Positions 14,397-22,778 of a DNA stretch of 33,612 nt are shown here, piece by piece. The stretch lies in NCBI GenBank assembly GCA_016187725.1, contig JACPJE010000024.1, positions 1-33,612 of the forward strand. Reading direction: 5' to 3'. A program made the translations under genes and the position numbers. Under the pieces are notes generated by a model, which was not told where the DNA came from, did no database searches, and saw only the letters and a program-made list of their open reading frames with translations. Every line of letters begins with the position of its first letter. The stretch's first letter is position 1. The DNA is from Candidatus Latescibacterota bacterium. Its GTDB lineage: Bacteria; Latescibacterota; UBA2968; UBA8231.

Positions 14397-15383
14397 TCAC
14401 TGAGATCCTGTACCTGCCTTCCAGCAGCTCACCTGGTGCCCCGGCTCCAGGGCCTCCAGTGCCGGAGCCTGCTGCCGGCAGCGCTCCTCGGCCAGGGGGC
14501 AGCGGGGGGCAAAGCGGCACCCTGGCGCAAAGTGCCGCGCATCCGGCACCATGCCCGGGATGATGGCCAGCCGCTCCCGCCGCTGGTCCAGGCGCGGGAT
14601 GGACTGCAGCAGCCCCCGGGTATAGGGGTGCAGAGGGCGGGCGAAGATCGCCGCCGGGCTGGCCTGCTCGACGATCTGCCCGGCGTACATCACCGCCACC
14701 TGGTCGGCCACCTCGGCCACCACCCCCAGGTCGTGGGTGATCAGCAACACGGCCATGCGCAGCTCTTCGCGCAGGCGCGCCAGCAGTTCGAGGATCTGCG
14801 CCTGGATGGTCACGTCCAGGGCGGTGGTGGGCTCGTCGGCGATCAGCACCGCCGGATTGCAGGACAGGGCCATGGCGATCATCACCCGCTGGCGCATGCC
14901 GCCGCTGAGCTGGTGGGGGTATTCGTCGACCCGCTGTTGTGGGGCCGGAATGCCCACCCGCCTGAGCATCTCGATGGCCCGCACTCGCGCCTCCTCCCTG
15001 GAGACCTGCTGGTGGAGCATCACCGCCTCGGCGATCTGATATCCACAAGTGAGCACCGGGTTGAGGCTGGTCATGGGCTCCTGAAAGATCATCGCCAGGT
15101 CGGCGCCCCGCACCTGGCACATCTGGTCCTCGGGCAGCTGCAAGAGATCCCTCCCCTCCAGCAGCACCTCGCCCGACTCGATGCGCCCGGGGGGCGAGGG
15201 CACCAGGCGCATGAGGGAAAGGGCGGTCACGCTCTTGCCGCAGCCGCTCTCGCCCACCAGGCCCAGGGTCTGGCCCCGCTGCAGCTCGAAGGAGACCCCG
15301 TCCACCGCGCGGCCCACCCCGCTGTCGGTGTGAAAGTAGGTCCGCAACCGGCGGACCTGGAGGATGGGCGAAGAGTCAGCCAT
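14397..15383 (-). CDS. Oligopeptide/dipeptide ABC transporter ATPase, OppD/DppD type
   Basis: A 328-residue ATPase with Walker [10 protein letters not shown] (44-52), Q-loop [13 protein letters not shown], signature [16 protein letters not shown] and Walker [13 protein letters not shown]. The GGMRQR form of the signature is typical of OppD/DppD, whereas the partner gene has the GGQRQR form of OppF/DppF. The C-terminus has [15 protein letters not shown], again the family's cysteine cluster. Its start overlaps the end of lipM by eight bases, so translation is probably coupled. Permease and substrate-binding genes are absent, which is unusual for this transporter class but known for scattered systems. 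Confidence 0.92.
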   Translation of the reverse strand: MADSSPILQVRRLRTYFHTDSGVGRAVDGVSFELQRGQTLGLVGESGCGKSVTALSLMRLVPSPPGRIESGEVLLEGRDLLQLPEDQMCQVRGADLAMIFQEPMTSLNPVLTCGYQIAEAVMLHQQVSREEARVRAIEMLRRVGIPAPQQRVDEYPHQLSGGMRQRVMIAMALSCNPAVLIADEPTTALDVTIQAQILELLARLREELRMAVLLITHDLGVVAEVADQVAVMYAGQIVEQASPAAIFARPLHPYTRGLLQSIPRLDQRRERLAIIPGMVPDARHFAPGCRFAPRCPLAEERCRQQAPALEALEPGHQVSCWKAGTGSQ

Positions 15384-16221
15384 GGCTCAACGATAGATTG
15401 CGGACTGCCCCGGTCCAGGCCGGGTTGCCGTACTGGAGTTCCATCAGTTCCGCCGCCCGTTCTTCCTCTGCGGGGCTCAATCCCCCCGGCCGCATCTCCA
15501 CCTCCAGGCAGCGGCCAAAACCCTCGGCCAGGCACTGGCCCAGCCGGGCCAGATCCACCGGCCCATCGACGCACTCCCGCAGACAGATGCTGCCCTCCTC
15601 CAGGTGCCTGGCCGCTTCCCCGCGCCCCTCCCCCCTGCCGGCGGGCAGCAATTCCAGCAGTCGCCGGTGCTGCGGCCCGATGAGCAGGGAGCCATGTTGT
15701 AAGACAGCCCCCCGCACTCGGCGCTGGGCGCTGCCGATCAGCTTGCGCCCGCCGCACTTGACCTCCCAGCGGGCCAGGCTGGAAAAACAAGGTTCGCTCA
15801 CTCCCCGCTCCCGCGGGCGCAGGGCCCGGGGCCGCGCCCGTTCCAGAATAGCCTCCACCCCAAAGAGCTTCAGGCCCTCCACCAGGGCTTCGCCGATGCG
15901 GCGGTAGGTGTGGCTGATGGGACCACCGCATTGGGGATCGTCCTCCCTGCAGACCACGCTGTAGGTCAATTCCTCCCAGTGGAGCACCGCCCGCCCCCCG
16001 GTGAGCCGCCGCACCACCTCGACCCCGGCGGCGCGGCACTTGTCCAGATCGACCTCGCGCCAGGGCTGCTGGCCGTAGCCGAAGGAAAGCGCCGGCGGCT
16101 CCCAGCCGAAAATCCTCAATACCGGTTCTCCCTGGGCGGCCCCTTCGAGCAGGGCCTCGTCCACCGCCATGTTGAGGGCGCCACTGGCCGGGCCGGTGTC
16201 GAGGAAACGCCAGGTGCTCAC
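15376..16221 (-). CDS. lipM: Octanoyltransferase LipM-like (biotin/lipoate ligase family)
   Basis: A 281-residue lipoate/biotin ligase-fold protein. [18 protein letters not shown] (71-88) is the lipoyl-family substrate motif. PCFSS (144-148) contains C145 in the position of the LipM acyl-cysteine, and [12 protein letters not shown] (157-168) supplies the active lysine K160. LipM moves octanoyl from acyl-carrier protein to a lipoyl domain, so its place in a fatty-acid gene cluster beside acpP makes sense. Lipoate ligase LplA lacks the cysteine and has an adenylation domain, so LipM is favoured. No lipA is visible here. The start is a GTG at 16221 that overlaps the rnc stop as GTGA. Confidence 0.82.
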   Translation of the reverse strand: MSTWRFLDTGPASGALNMAVDEALLEGAAQGEPVLRIFGWEPPALSFGYGQQPWREVDLDKCRAAGVEVVRRLTGGRAVLHWEELTYSVVCREDDPQCGGPISHTYRRIGEALVEGLKLFGVEAILERARPRALRPRERGVSEPCFSSLARWEVKCGGRKLIGSAQRRVRGAVLQHGSLLIGPQHRRLLELLPAGRGEGRGEAARHLEEGSICLRECVDGPVDLARLGQCLAEGFGRCLEVEMRPGGLSPAEEERAAELMELQYGNPAWTGAVRNLSLSHG

Positions 16222-16967
16222 AGCGCGCCCAGGCGCTGCAGGGCGTCCTTGGCCGCCATCTGCTGGGCTTCCTTCTTGCTGAAGCCGCGCCCCTGCCCCA
16301 TCAGCTGGCCGGTGACACTCACCTCGACGCTGAACACCTTGCAGTGCTCAGGGCCCTCCTCGGAGCGGACCTGGTACTTGGGGTGGCCATAGCCCAGGCC
16401 CTGGGTATGCTCCAGCAGCTTGCTCTTGAAATTGGTGTGCTCCTCGTCGGCGATCACCTCGCCCAGCCCCTGCAGCACCAAACGCTCGATGAAGCGGCGG
16501 CTGGGCCCCAGGCCCCCGTCCAGGTACATGGCGCCGATCACCGCCTCCAAGGCGTCGCTGAGGATCGAGGGCTGCCGGCCCCCGCTGGACTGGCGCTCCT
16601 CGTGGCTGAGCAGCACGAACTCCTCCAGCCCCAGCTGGCTAGCCTTGCGGGCCAACACCGCACCGCTCACCACCACCGACTTCATCTGGGTCAGGTCCCC
16701 TTCGCGCTGGTTCGGGAAACGGCGGAACAGCGCCTCTGCCACCACCAGGTCCAGCACCGCATCTCCCAGGAACTCGAGGCGCTCGTTGGCCTCCAGGCCG
16801 CGGCCCTGGTTGGCGTACACAAAGGAGCGGTGCTTCAGGGCCTGGACCAGCAGCTCTGGATTGCGAAAGCGGTAACCGATGCGCCGCTCCAGGGCCCGCA
16901 GCCGCGCGGCCGGCAGGGCCACCGGAGCGCAGCGCCAGCGGCGGAAAAAGGCAGCCAGCCAACTCAT
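16218..16967 (-). CDS. rnc: Ribonuclease III
   Basis: A 249-residue RNase III that cuts double-stranded RNA in rRNA and mRNA maturation. The signature ERLEFLGDAVLD (62-73) carries E65 and D69; SDALEAVIGAMYLDGG supplies D138 and E141 for the metal site. A double-stranded RNA-binding domain fills the C-terminal third (about 175-247), ending GFSKKEAQQMAAKDALQRL. The N-terminus has about 20 extra basic and hydrophobic residues before the usual start of the fold. A GAGGCAGGGG site precedes the ATG at 16967, which supports it. Linkage fabF-rnc is the common bacterial arrangement. Confidence 0.95.
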   Translation of the reverse strand: MSWLAAFFRRWRCAPVALPAARLRALERRIGYRFRNPELLVQALKHRSFVYANQGRGLEANERLEFLGDAVLDLVVAEALFRRFPNQREGDLTQMKSVVVSGAVLARKASQLGLEEFVLLSHEERQSSGGRQPSILSDALEAVIGAMYLDGGLGPSRRFIERLVLQGLGEVIADEEHTNFKSKLLEHTQGLGYGHPKYQVRSEEGPEHCKVFSVEVSVTGQLMGQGRGFSKKEAQQMAAKDALQRLGAL

Positions 16968-17008
16968 GGCGCCCCTGCCTCAGCAGCCTGATTGCAGGAT
17001 CTTTGGGC

Positions 17009-18253
17009 TCATCCCTCAAACCGCCCGAAGACCAGGGCCGCGTTGTGGCCCCCGAAACCGAAGGAGTTGTTGAGCGCGTAGCGCACCTGGCACTGGCGGG
17101 CCTGGTTGGGGACGTAGTCCAGGTCGCAGGCCGGGTCGGGGGCCTCGTAGTTGATGGTGGGCGGCAGCACCCCCCGCTTGAGCGCCAGGATGCAGGCGAT
17201 GCTCTCGATGGCGCCAGCCGCGCCCAGCAGGTGACCGGTCATGGACTTGGTCGAAGAGACCGCGCAGCGTTGCGCATGCGCTCCGAACACCGCCTTGATC
17301 GCCGCGGTTTCCTGGCTGTCGCCGATGGTGGTGGAGGTCCCGTGGGCGTTGATGTAGCCGATGGCCTCCGGCCCCAACCCGGCGTCCTTCAGGGCGATGC
17401 GCATGGCCCGCGCCCCGCCCTCGCCCTCGGGCGCCATGGCCGTCTGGTGGTAGGCGTCGGCGGTGAAGCCCAGGCCCAGGAACTCGCCCCAGATCTGGGC
17501 CCCGCGCCGGCGGGCGTGCTCCAGTTCCTCCAGCACCAATCCCCCGCCGCCCTCGCCCAACACAAAGCCGTCGCGGCCGGCGTCGAAGGGCCGGCTGGCC
17601 CGCGCTGGCTCCTCGTTGCGGGTGGACAGGGCCTTGGCCGAGGTGAAGCCGGCGATGGCGATGGGGCTGACCGCCGCTTCCGAGCCGCCGGTGACCATCA
17701 CTTCGGCCTCGCGGTACTGGATCTTGCGGGCCGCCTCGCCGATGGCGTGGGCCGCCGAGGCGCAGGCCGAGACCGTGGCGTAGTTGGGACCCTTGGCGCC
17801 CAGCTTCATGGAGATCATGCCCGGGGCCATGTCGGAGATCATCATCGGCACGTAGAAGGGGCTGACCCGGTCTGGCCCCTTCTCCATGAGCACGGTGTGC
17901 TGGTCCTCGTGGGTCTGGATGCCCCCGATCCCCGAGCCCCAGATGACCCCCACGCGCTCCGGGTCGACCTGCTCCATGTCGAGGCCGGCGTGGGCAAAGG
18001 CCTGGGTCGCCACGTACACCGCGTAATGGGTGAAGGGGTCGTTGCGCCTGATCTCCTTGCGGTCAAGGGCGGCCTCGGGATTGAAATCCTTGACCTCCCC
18101 GGCGATCTTCACCTCGTGCCTGGAGGTGTCGAAGTGGGTGATGGGCCCGATCCCGGAACGGCCCGCCAACAGGGCCGCCCAGAAGGCTTCCAGATCATTG
18201 CCATTGGGGGCCAGGGTCCCCATGCCGGTGACTACTACCCTGCGTCTGGACAC
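17009..18253 (-). CDS. fabF: 3-oxoacyl-[acyl-carrier-protein] synthase II
   Basis: A 414-residue KAS II, which condenses malonyl-ACP with acyl-ACP to extend the fatty-acid chain. The Cys-His-His active site is complete: C164 in VSACASAAHAIG, H304 in NAHGTST, H341 in TGHLLGAAGA, with K336 nearby. The ending ALNNSFGFGGHNAALVFGRF is the family's C-terminal motif. It follows acpP by 20 bases and precedes rnc by 41, the classic order. Length and motif set separate it from FabB (no long insertion differences seen) and from polyketide synthases; no other KAS II-type gene lies nearby. Confidence 0.95.
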   Translation of the reverse strand: MSRRRVVVTGMGTLAPNGNDLEAFWAALLAGRSGIGPITHFDTSRHEVKIAGEVKDFNPEAALDRKEIRRNDPFTHYAVYVATQAFAHAGLDMEQVDPERVGVIWGSGIGGIQTHEDQHTVLMEKGPDRVSPFYVPMMISDMAPGMISMKLGAKGPNYATVSACASAAHAIGEAARKIQYREAEVMVTGGSEAAVSPIAIAGFTSAKALSTRNEEPARASRPFDAGRDGFVLGEGGGGLVLEELEHARRRGAQIWGEFLGLGFTADAYHQTAMAPEGEGGARAMRIALKDAGLGPEAIGYINAHGTSTTIGDSQETAAIKAVFGAHAQRCAVSSTKSMTGHLLGAAGAIESIACILALKRGVLPPTINYEAPDPACDLDYVPNQARQCQVRYALNNSFGFGGHNAALVFGRFEG

Positions 18254-18273
18254 TGTGATCTCCCGGCTGGTCT

Positions 18274-18513
18274 TTAGGTTTTGCTGTGCTCCTCCAGGTA
18301 CTTGATGGCGTCGGAGACGGTGGCCATCTTCTCCGCGTCCTCGTCGGGGATATCGAGGCCGAACTCCTCCTCGAAGGCCATGACCAGCTCGACGGTGTCG
18401 AGCGAGTCGGCCCCCAGGTCATCGACAAAAGAAGCCTGCGGCGTCACCTGCTCCTGGCTGACCCCCAGCTGCTCGACGACCAGCTCCTTCACGCGCTGTT
18501 CGATAGAAGCCAT
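18274..18513 (-). CDS. acpP: Acyl carrier protein
   Basis: A 79-residue acidic four-helix carrier protein. The phosphopantetheine serine is S37 in [14 protein letters not shown]. Typical acidic helix II and the ending KYLEEH are present. It shuttles growing acyl chains between FabD, FabH, FabF and FabG and donates octanoyl for the LipM-type enzyme encoded downstream. ATG at 18513 is chosen because it gives the standard N-terminus and has GGAGG eight bases upstream; an in-frame upstream extension is not conserved. The 156-base gap before it holds the fabG-like tail relic. Confidence 0.96.
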   Translation of the reverse strand: MASIEQRVKELVVEQLGVSQEQVTPQASFVDDLGADSLDTVELVMAFEEEFGLDIPDEDAEKMATVSDAIKYLEEHSKT

Positions 18514-18580
18514 TTGCAGCATCCTCCGTAGAGAAATGGTTGTTGGGTGGTGCGTAATAACTAGCTGCGCCTGCGGCACC

Positions 18581-18619
18581 CTACATGGCCATGCCCCCAT
18601 CCACACACAGCACCCGGCC
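18581..18619 (-). pseudogene. 3'-tail relic of a second fabG-like gene
   Basis: The minus strand reads [12 protein letters not shown] followed by TAG. The true fabG, 50 bases upstream in transcription order, ends [12 protein letters not shown] followed by TAG. The shared C-terminal motif and stop codon indicate either a tail left from a deleted SDR paralogue or a local duplication of the fabG 3' end. Sequence between the two shows no further similarity. Confidence 0.6.
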
Positions 18620-18669
18620 CAGGCAAAAGCGCTGGGCCGTGCCAGCTAAGACTGCCATAGTTCCTGCCC

Positions 18670-19416
18670 CTACATCACCATGCCCCCGTCCACGCACAGC
18701 ACTTGCCCGGTGATATAGCCGGCCTGCTCCGAGGCCAGAAAGGCCACGGCATGGGCCACGTCTTCGGGGAGGCCGGGCCGCCCCAGGGGTATCTGGGATC
18801 TCAACTGCTCCATGGCCTTTTCGCCCAGCCCACCGGTCATCCCGGTTTCCGGGACCAGGCCGGGGGCCACCACGTTGGCGGTGATGCTGCGGGAGGCCAG
18901 CTCCCGGGCCAGGCTCTTGGTGAAGCCGATCAGCCCCGCCTTGGAAGCGGCGTAGTTGGCCTGTCCCGCGTTGCCCATCAGCCCCACCACCGAAGATATA
19001 TTGATGATGCGGCCACTGCGCGCCTTCACCATCGCGCGGGCCGCGGCTTTGCAGCAGTTGAAGGCCCCCTTGAGGTTGGTGTCCAGCACCGCGTCCCACT
19101 CCTCCTCGCTCATGCGCAGCAGCAGATTGTCGCGGGTGATGCCGGCATTGTTGACCAGGATGTCGAGTTTGCCCCATTCGGCCAGCACCGCCTCGATCAG
19201 GGCGCCGGCTGGTGTGGTCAGGGCTACGTCCACCTGGCGGGCCAGGGCCCGCACCCCCAGGGCCTGCAACTCCCCAACCACCGCCTGGGCCGCCTCCACC
19301 TGGCGGGCGCAGAGGGCCACGTCCGCCCCCTCGGCCGCCAGGCGCAGGGCGATGGCGCGGCCGATGCCGCGCGAGCCGCCGGTCACCAGCGCTGTTTTGC
19401 CCGTGAGCGTTCCCAT
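18670..19416 (-). CDS. fabG: 3-oxoacyl-[acyl-carrier-protein] reductase
   Basis: A 248-residue short-chain dehydrogenase that reduces 3-oxoacyl-ACP with NADPH. The cofactor motif is TGGSRGIG (12-19), NNAG lies at 89-92, the serine is in INISSVVG (S142), and Y155 and K159 form YAASK. The ending [14 protein letters not shown] is typical of FabG. Residues NLLLRMSEEEWDAVLDTNLKGAFNCCKA are close to classic FabG. ATG at 19416 sits one base after the fabD stop and has GGGAG at a suitable distance; the in-frame ATG at 19425 is too close to that site. Gene order fabD-fabG-acpP-fabF is standard. Confidence 0.95.
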   Translation of the reverse strand: MGTLTGKTALVTGGSRGIGRAIALRLAAEGADVALCARQVEAAQAVVGELQALGVRALARQVDVALTTPAGALIEAVLAEWGKLDILVNNAGITRDNLLLRMSEEEWDAVLDTNLKGAFNCCKAAARAMVKARSGRIINISSVVGLMGNAGQANYAASKAGLIGFTKSLARELASRSITANVVAPGLVPETGMTGGLGEKAMEQLRSQIPLGRPGLPEDVAHAVAFLASEQAGYITGQVLCVDGGMVM

Positions 19417-19417
19417 C

Positions 19418-20338
19418 TCAGCCATCTCCCGGCGCCGCAACTGGCGCGGCGATCTCCTCGGCGGTGCCGGCCCCTGCCACCTTCAGATGGGGCGCGGCGC
19501 GGCGGGCCAGTCCTCGCAGCACGCTGCCGGGCCCCACTTCGAGGGCGCTCTCCACCCCCAGGCCGGCCAGGCACTGCATGATGGCAGTCCAGCGCACCGG
19601 GCTGGTCATCTGTCGGATCAAGTGCTCCTGCAATTGGCCCGGGGCACTCACTGGAGCGGCGGCCACGTCAGTGAGCACCGGCACCCGCGGCGTCCTGAAC
19701 TCCACCGCCTGCAACAACCCTGCCAGTTCCCGGGCCGCCGGCTCCATCAGCGGCGAGTGAAAAGCCCCGCTGACCGGCAGCTCCACCACCCGCTTGGCGC
19801 CGGCCTCTTCAGCCAGTTTTCCCGCCCGGGCCACCGCCTCCACCTCCCCCGAAATCACCACCTGGCCAGGAGCGTTGAAATTGGCCGCCACCACCCCGGG
19901 CACCTGGCTGCACAACTCGACCACCTGCCCATCTTCCAGTCCCAGCACCGCGGCCATGCTGCCCTGCCGCTGTTCCTGCATGAGCTGCCCGCGCCGGCGC
20001 ACCAGTTCGAGGCCGGTGGCAAAATCGAGGACCCCGGCGGCCGCCAGGGCCGAGTACTCGCCCAGGCTGTGCCCGGCCACCCAGGAGGGATAAATACCCC
20101 TGGCCTCCAGGAGCCGACAGGCCGCGGCGCTGTGGACGAAGAGCGCCGGCTGAGTGATTGCCGTCTGGCGCAACTCCTCCTCAGGCCCCTCGAAACAGCA
20201 CTGGCTCAGGGAAAATCCCAAGAGTTCGTCGGCCTGAGCGAAGAGTTCGCGGGCCTCGGGGAACTGCGCGCACAGATCGGCTCCCATGCCCACGGCCTGC
20301 GAACCCTGTCCCGGAAAGAGAAAGGCCCGGCCCCCCAT
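19418..20338 (-). CDS. fabD: Malonyl-CoA:ACP transacylase
   Basis: A 306-residue acyltransferase that loads malonyl onto ACP. FPGQGSQ (8-14) begins the fold, the nucleophile is S91 in GHSLGEYSAL, R116 is in VRRRGQLMQ and the catalytic histidine is H194 in SGAFHSPLM. The region NFNAPGQVVISG matches the family. The start codon abuts the fabH stop with no gap, so translation is likely coupled. Length is normal for stand-alone FabD. Confidence 0.95.
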   Translation of the reverse strand: MGGRAFLFPGQGSQAVGMGADLCAQFPEARELFAQADELLGFSLSQCCFEGPEEELRQTAITQPALFVHSAAACRLLEARGIYPSWVAGHSLGEYSALAAAGVLDFATGLELVRRRGQLMQEQRQGSMAAVLGLEDGQVVELCSQVPGVVAANFNAPGQVVISGEVEAVARAGKLAEEAGAKRVVELPVSGAFHSPLMEPAARELAGLLQAVEFRTPRVPVLTDVAAAPVSAPGQLQEHLIRQMTSPVRWTAIMQCLAGLGVESALEVGPGSVLRGLARRAAPHLKVAGAGTAEEIAAPVAAPGDG

Positions 20339-21340
20339 TCAGACCGCCCACCGGAACAGGGCGCTGCCCCAGGTCAGGCCCCCGCCCACCGCGGTCATCA
20401 ACAACAGATCTCCCCGTTTCAGGCGCCCCTGCTCGCAGGCCTCGGACAGGGCGATGGGGATGGTGCCGCCGGTGGTGTTGGCGTAACGGTCGATGTTGAC
20501 CATCACCTTGTCGCGCGCCAGGTGCATGCGCTCGGCAGTAGCCTCGATGATGCGCAGATTGGCCTGGTGCGGGACAAAGAGCGCCAGATCCCCGGGCTTC
20601 AGGCCGTTGCGCGCCAGCAGGCTGAGGGACACCTGGGCCATCCTGATCACCGCGAACTTGAACACCGCCCGCCCTTCCTGGCGTATATAGTGCAGCCGCT
20701 GGTCCACCGACTCGTGCGAGGCCGGCACCAGGCTGCCGCCCCCCTTCATGTGGAGATACTCGCACCCCGAACCGTCCACGTGCATCTCGAAGTCCAGCAT
20801 CCCCATCCCCGACTCTGCGGAGCGCTCCAACAGCACCCCGCCGGCTCCGTCGCCGAAGAGCACGCAGGTGGAGCGGTCCTGCATATCCATGATGGCCGAC
20901 ATCTTGTCGGCGCCGATGACCATCACCCGGCGGTGCGTCCCGCTCTCGATGAACTGGGCCCCGGTGGCGAGGGCATACACGAACCCCGAGCAGGCCGCCG
21001 ACAGGTCGAAGGCCCAGGCCCGCCCCGCCCCGATCTGGTCCTGGACCAGGCAGGCGGTGGAGGGGAAGAACATGTCCGGGGTGATGGTGGCGACGATGAT
21101 CAGCTCGACTTCGGCGGGGTCCAACTGCCGGCGCGCCAGGAGCCGGCGGGCCACCTGGGCAGCCATGAAGGAGGTCGGCTTGCCCTCCAGGAGTCGGCGC
21201 TCGACAATGCCGGTGCGCTCGCGTATCCAGGAGTCGGAGGTGTCGAGGATCTGCTCGAAGTCGTGATTGGTCACGATCTTGTCGGGCAAATAGCGCTCGA
21301 CCGCCGTGATGATGGCGCCGTATCGTTTGGGCTCAGCCAC
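20339..21340 (-). CDS. fabH: 3-oxoacyl-[acyl-carrier-protein] synthase III
   Basis: A 333-residue KAS III that starts fatty-acid synthesis by condensing acetyl-CoA (or a branched starter) with malonyl-ACP. The Cys-His-Asn triad is complete: C117 in SAACSGF, H258 in VPHQANLRI and N288 in YANTTGGT. WIRERTGI near residue 39-46 is the CoA-contact region. The ending GGGLTWGSALFRW is standard. It is followed directly by fabD and preceded 18 bases earlier by rpmF. The usual plsX between rpmF and fabH is absent. Confidence 0.95.
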   Translation of the reverse strand: MAEPKRYGAIITAVERYLPDKIVTNHDFEQILDTSDSWIRERTGIVERRLLEGKPTSFMAAQVARRLLARRQLDPAEVELIIVATITPDMFFPSTACLVQDQIGAGRAWAFDLSAACSGFVYALATGAQFIESGTHRRVMVIGADKMSAIMDMQDRSTCVLFGDGAGGVLLERSAESGMGMLDFEMHVDGSGCEYLHMKGGGSLVPASHESVDQRLHYIRQEGRAVFKFAVIRMAQVSLSLLARNGLKPGDLALFVPHQANLRIIEATAERMHLARDKVMVNIDRYANTTGGTIPIALSEACEQGRLKRGDLLLMTAVGGGLTWGSALFRWAV

Positions 21341-21358
21341 TCAATCCCCGCCCACCCT

Positions 21359-21541
21359 TCAGGTCTGGGGGGCCGCGTACTCCCGGCCGCGGTACTGTCC
21401 GCAATGGGTGCAGACCCGGTGGGGCCGGGCCGGCTGGCCGCAGTGGGCGCAAGCGCTCACCGCCGGGGCCTTCATCTTCCAGTGGGTGCGCCGCTTGTCG
21501 CGGCGGGTGCGGGAGATTCGTCGTTTGGGTACGGCAACCAT
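21359..21541 (-). CDS. rpmF: 50S ribosomal protein L32
   Basis: A 60-residue L32 starting MVAVPKRRISRTRRDKRR, basic and typical. The zinc ribbon is complete with CAHC (about 31-34) and CTHC (44-47). A GAGGAG site precedes the ATG at 21541. It sits between the DUF177 protein gene and fabH, the conserved bacterial arrangement linking translation and lipid synthesis. Confidence 0.96.
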   Translation of the reverse strand: MVAVPKRRISRTRRDKRRTHWKMKAPAVSACAHCGQPARPHRVCTHCGQYRGREYAAPQT

Positions 21542-21596
21542 GCCGATGCTCCTCTCTTTGAGCAGGCTCCGCAGCTGGGCGGAGCGGGGTTGTGAT

Positions 21597-22154
21597 TCAG
21601 GACAACTTCAGGTCGCGCAGCGCCGCCCAGCGCGAATCTGCCTGGTCCGCGGCGCAGGCGCAGGGACCGCTGTTGAGGTTGTGGCCGCACTGCGGGCACA
21701 GCCCCTTGCAGTCCTCGCGGCAGTACACGCGCACGGGCAGTTCGAGCAGCACTGCCTCGCGCAGCCGCTCCTTCAGATCCACTTGTTTGGCGCCCGGGTC
21801 GAGGAGTTCGACATCCTCGTCGGCAGTCACCGCCTCGCGCTCTTCGCCGCTGAACTGCTGGCGCTGGAGCAGCAGTTGCAGGGAAGCCTCCAGTTCCTGT
21901 TCGACCGGCTCCAGGCAGCGGCAGCACTCGCCGGTCAGGCGGCCCCGGAGCTGCCCGAGTACCTGGAAGGTCTGGGCCGAGCGGTTGAAGCGGTATCCCA
22001 CCTGCAGCGGGCCGACCAGGCGGAAGTCGCCCTCGCCCAGGTCGAGTTCGGCAATATCCACCTCGACCTGGCGCCGGCTGATCCCCTCCTCGATCTGGTC
22101 GAGGAGCAGGATCGTGGACGGCGTTTTGATCCCCGCTGGCCGGCGCCGTGTCAT
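21597..22154 (-). CDS. DUF177 (YceD-like) protein
   Basis: A 185-residue protein of the DUF177/YceD family, implicated in 23S rRNA accumulation and found beside rpmF in most bacteria. The cysteine pattern is characteristic: GECCRCLEPVEQ in the middle and YCREDCKGLCPQCGHNLNSGPC near the end. ATG at 22154 gives the expected N-terminus and is one base from the ndk stop, with GGAAGAG overlapping the end of ndk. Upstream in-frame codons belong to the antisense-like reading of ndk and are not used. Function by position: ribosome assembly. Confidence 0.85.
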   Translation of the reverse strand: MTRRRPAGIKTPSTILLLDQIEEGISRRQVEVDIAELDLGEGDFRLVGPLQVGYRFNRSAQTFQVLGQLRGRLTGECCRCLEPVEQELEASLQLLLQRQQFSGEEREAVTADEDVELLDPGAKQVDLKERLREAVLLELPVRVYCREDCKGLCPQCGHNLNSGPCACAADQADSRWAALRDLKLS

Positions 22155-22155
22155 T

Positions 22156-22563
22156 TTAGGCGCTCTTCCCGAAGAAGAACTCGATCTCCCTGGCGGCGTT
22201 CTCGGGCGAGTCGGAGGCGTGCACCGCATTGCACTGCACGTCGGTGCCGAATTCCCTGCGGATGGTGCCGGGGGCCGCCTCAGTGCTGTCGGTGGAGCCG
22301 ATGAACTGCCGCAGGTGGGCCACGGCGTCGGCCCGTTCCAGGGCCATGGGCACCGCCGGCCCGGAGGTCATGAACTCGACCAGTGCGCCGAAGAAAGGTC
22401 GCTCCCGGTGCACCGCGTAGAAGGCCTCGGCCCGTTCCTTTGACAACTGGGTCATGCGCAGTTGGCGGATGGCGAAGCCTTCGGCCTCCACCCGCCGCAG
22501 GATCTCGCCGATGACGCGCTTGGCGACGGCATCGGGTTTGATGATCATCAAGGTGCGGTCCAT
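22156..22563 (-). CDS. ndk: Nucleoside diphosphate kinase
   Basis: A 135-residue enzyme that balances nucleoside triphosphate pools by phosphate transfer through a phosphohistidine. MDRTLMIIKPDAVAKRVIG is the standard start with K9, and NAVHASDS contains the active H115. Length is typical. GGGAG lies upstream of the ATG at 22563. It is the first gene of the long minus-strand series, with a strong promoter at 22630-22658. The 215-base divergent gap 22564-22778 holds this promoter and the one for the HD gene. Confidence 0.96.
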   Translation of the reverse strand: MDRTLMIIKPDAVAKRVIGEILRRVEAEGFAIRQLRMTQLSKERAEAFYAVHRERPFFGALVEFMTSGPAVPMALERADAVAHLRQFIGSTDSTEAAPGTIRREFGTDVQCNAVHASDSPENAAREIEFFFGKSA

Positions 22564-22629
22564 ACTTCTCCCTTCTGAACGCCGCGCGGTGCTGGCAACG
22601 GGTTCCTCTATTCTAGAGGTAAGTTTTTT

Positions 22630-22658
22630 AAGATAGGCGTTATCCCCGCGTATGTCAA
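22630..22658 (-). promoter_or_regulatory. Sigma-70-type promoter for the ndk-rpmF-fab series
   Basis: On the minus strand TTGACA (22653-22658) and TATCTT (22630-22635) are exactly 17 bases apart. The start of transcription would be near 22623, giving a leader of about 60 bases before ndk. It is the best promoter seen for the whole 7.4-22.6 kb gene train. Confidence 0.65.
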
Positions 22659-22740
22659 CCATCTCCCCCGCGGCGAACCTGGGCCTAACTGCCGATCCCA
22701 GAAAGAGTTGAACCTCCAACCCTTCCGGCCCCCTCCTACC

Positions 22741-22769
22741 TTGACAGGGTTGTCCCTCCCGCGTAAATT
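22741..22769 (+). promoter_or_regulatory. Sigma-70-type promoter for the HD gene, leaderless
   Basis: TTGACA (22741-22746) and TAAATT (22764-22769) are 17 bases apart. The ATG at 22779 lies at or within three bases of the expected transcription start, and no ribosome site fits between. A leaderless mRNA is implied. Confidence 0.6.
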
Positions 22770-22778
22770 GCCCCCACT

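Noticed and set aside
18956-21595. 879-codon plus-strand open frame opposite fabG-fabD-fabH
   Set aside because: The minus strand encodes complete Fab enzymes with intact active sites; the plus frame is histidine- and proline-rich noise.
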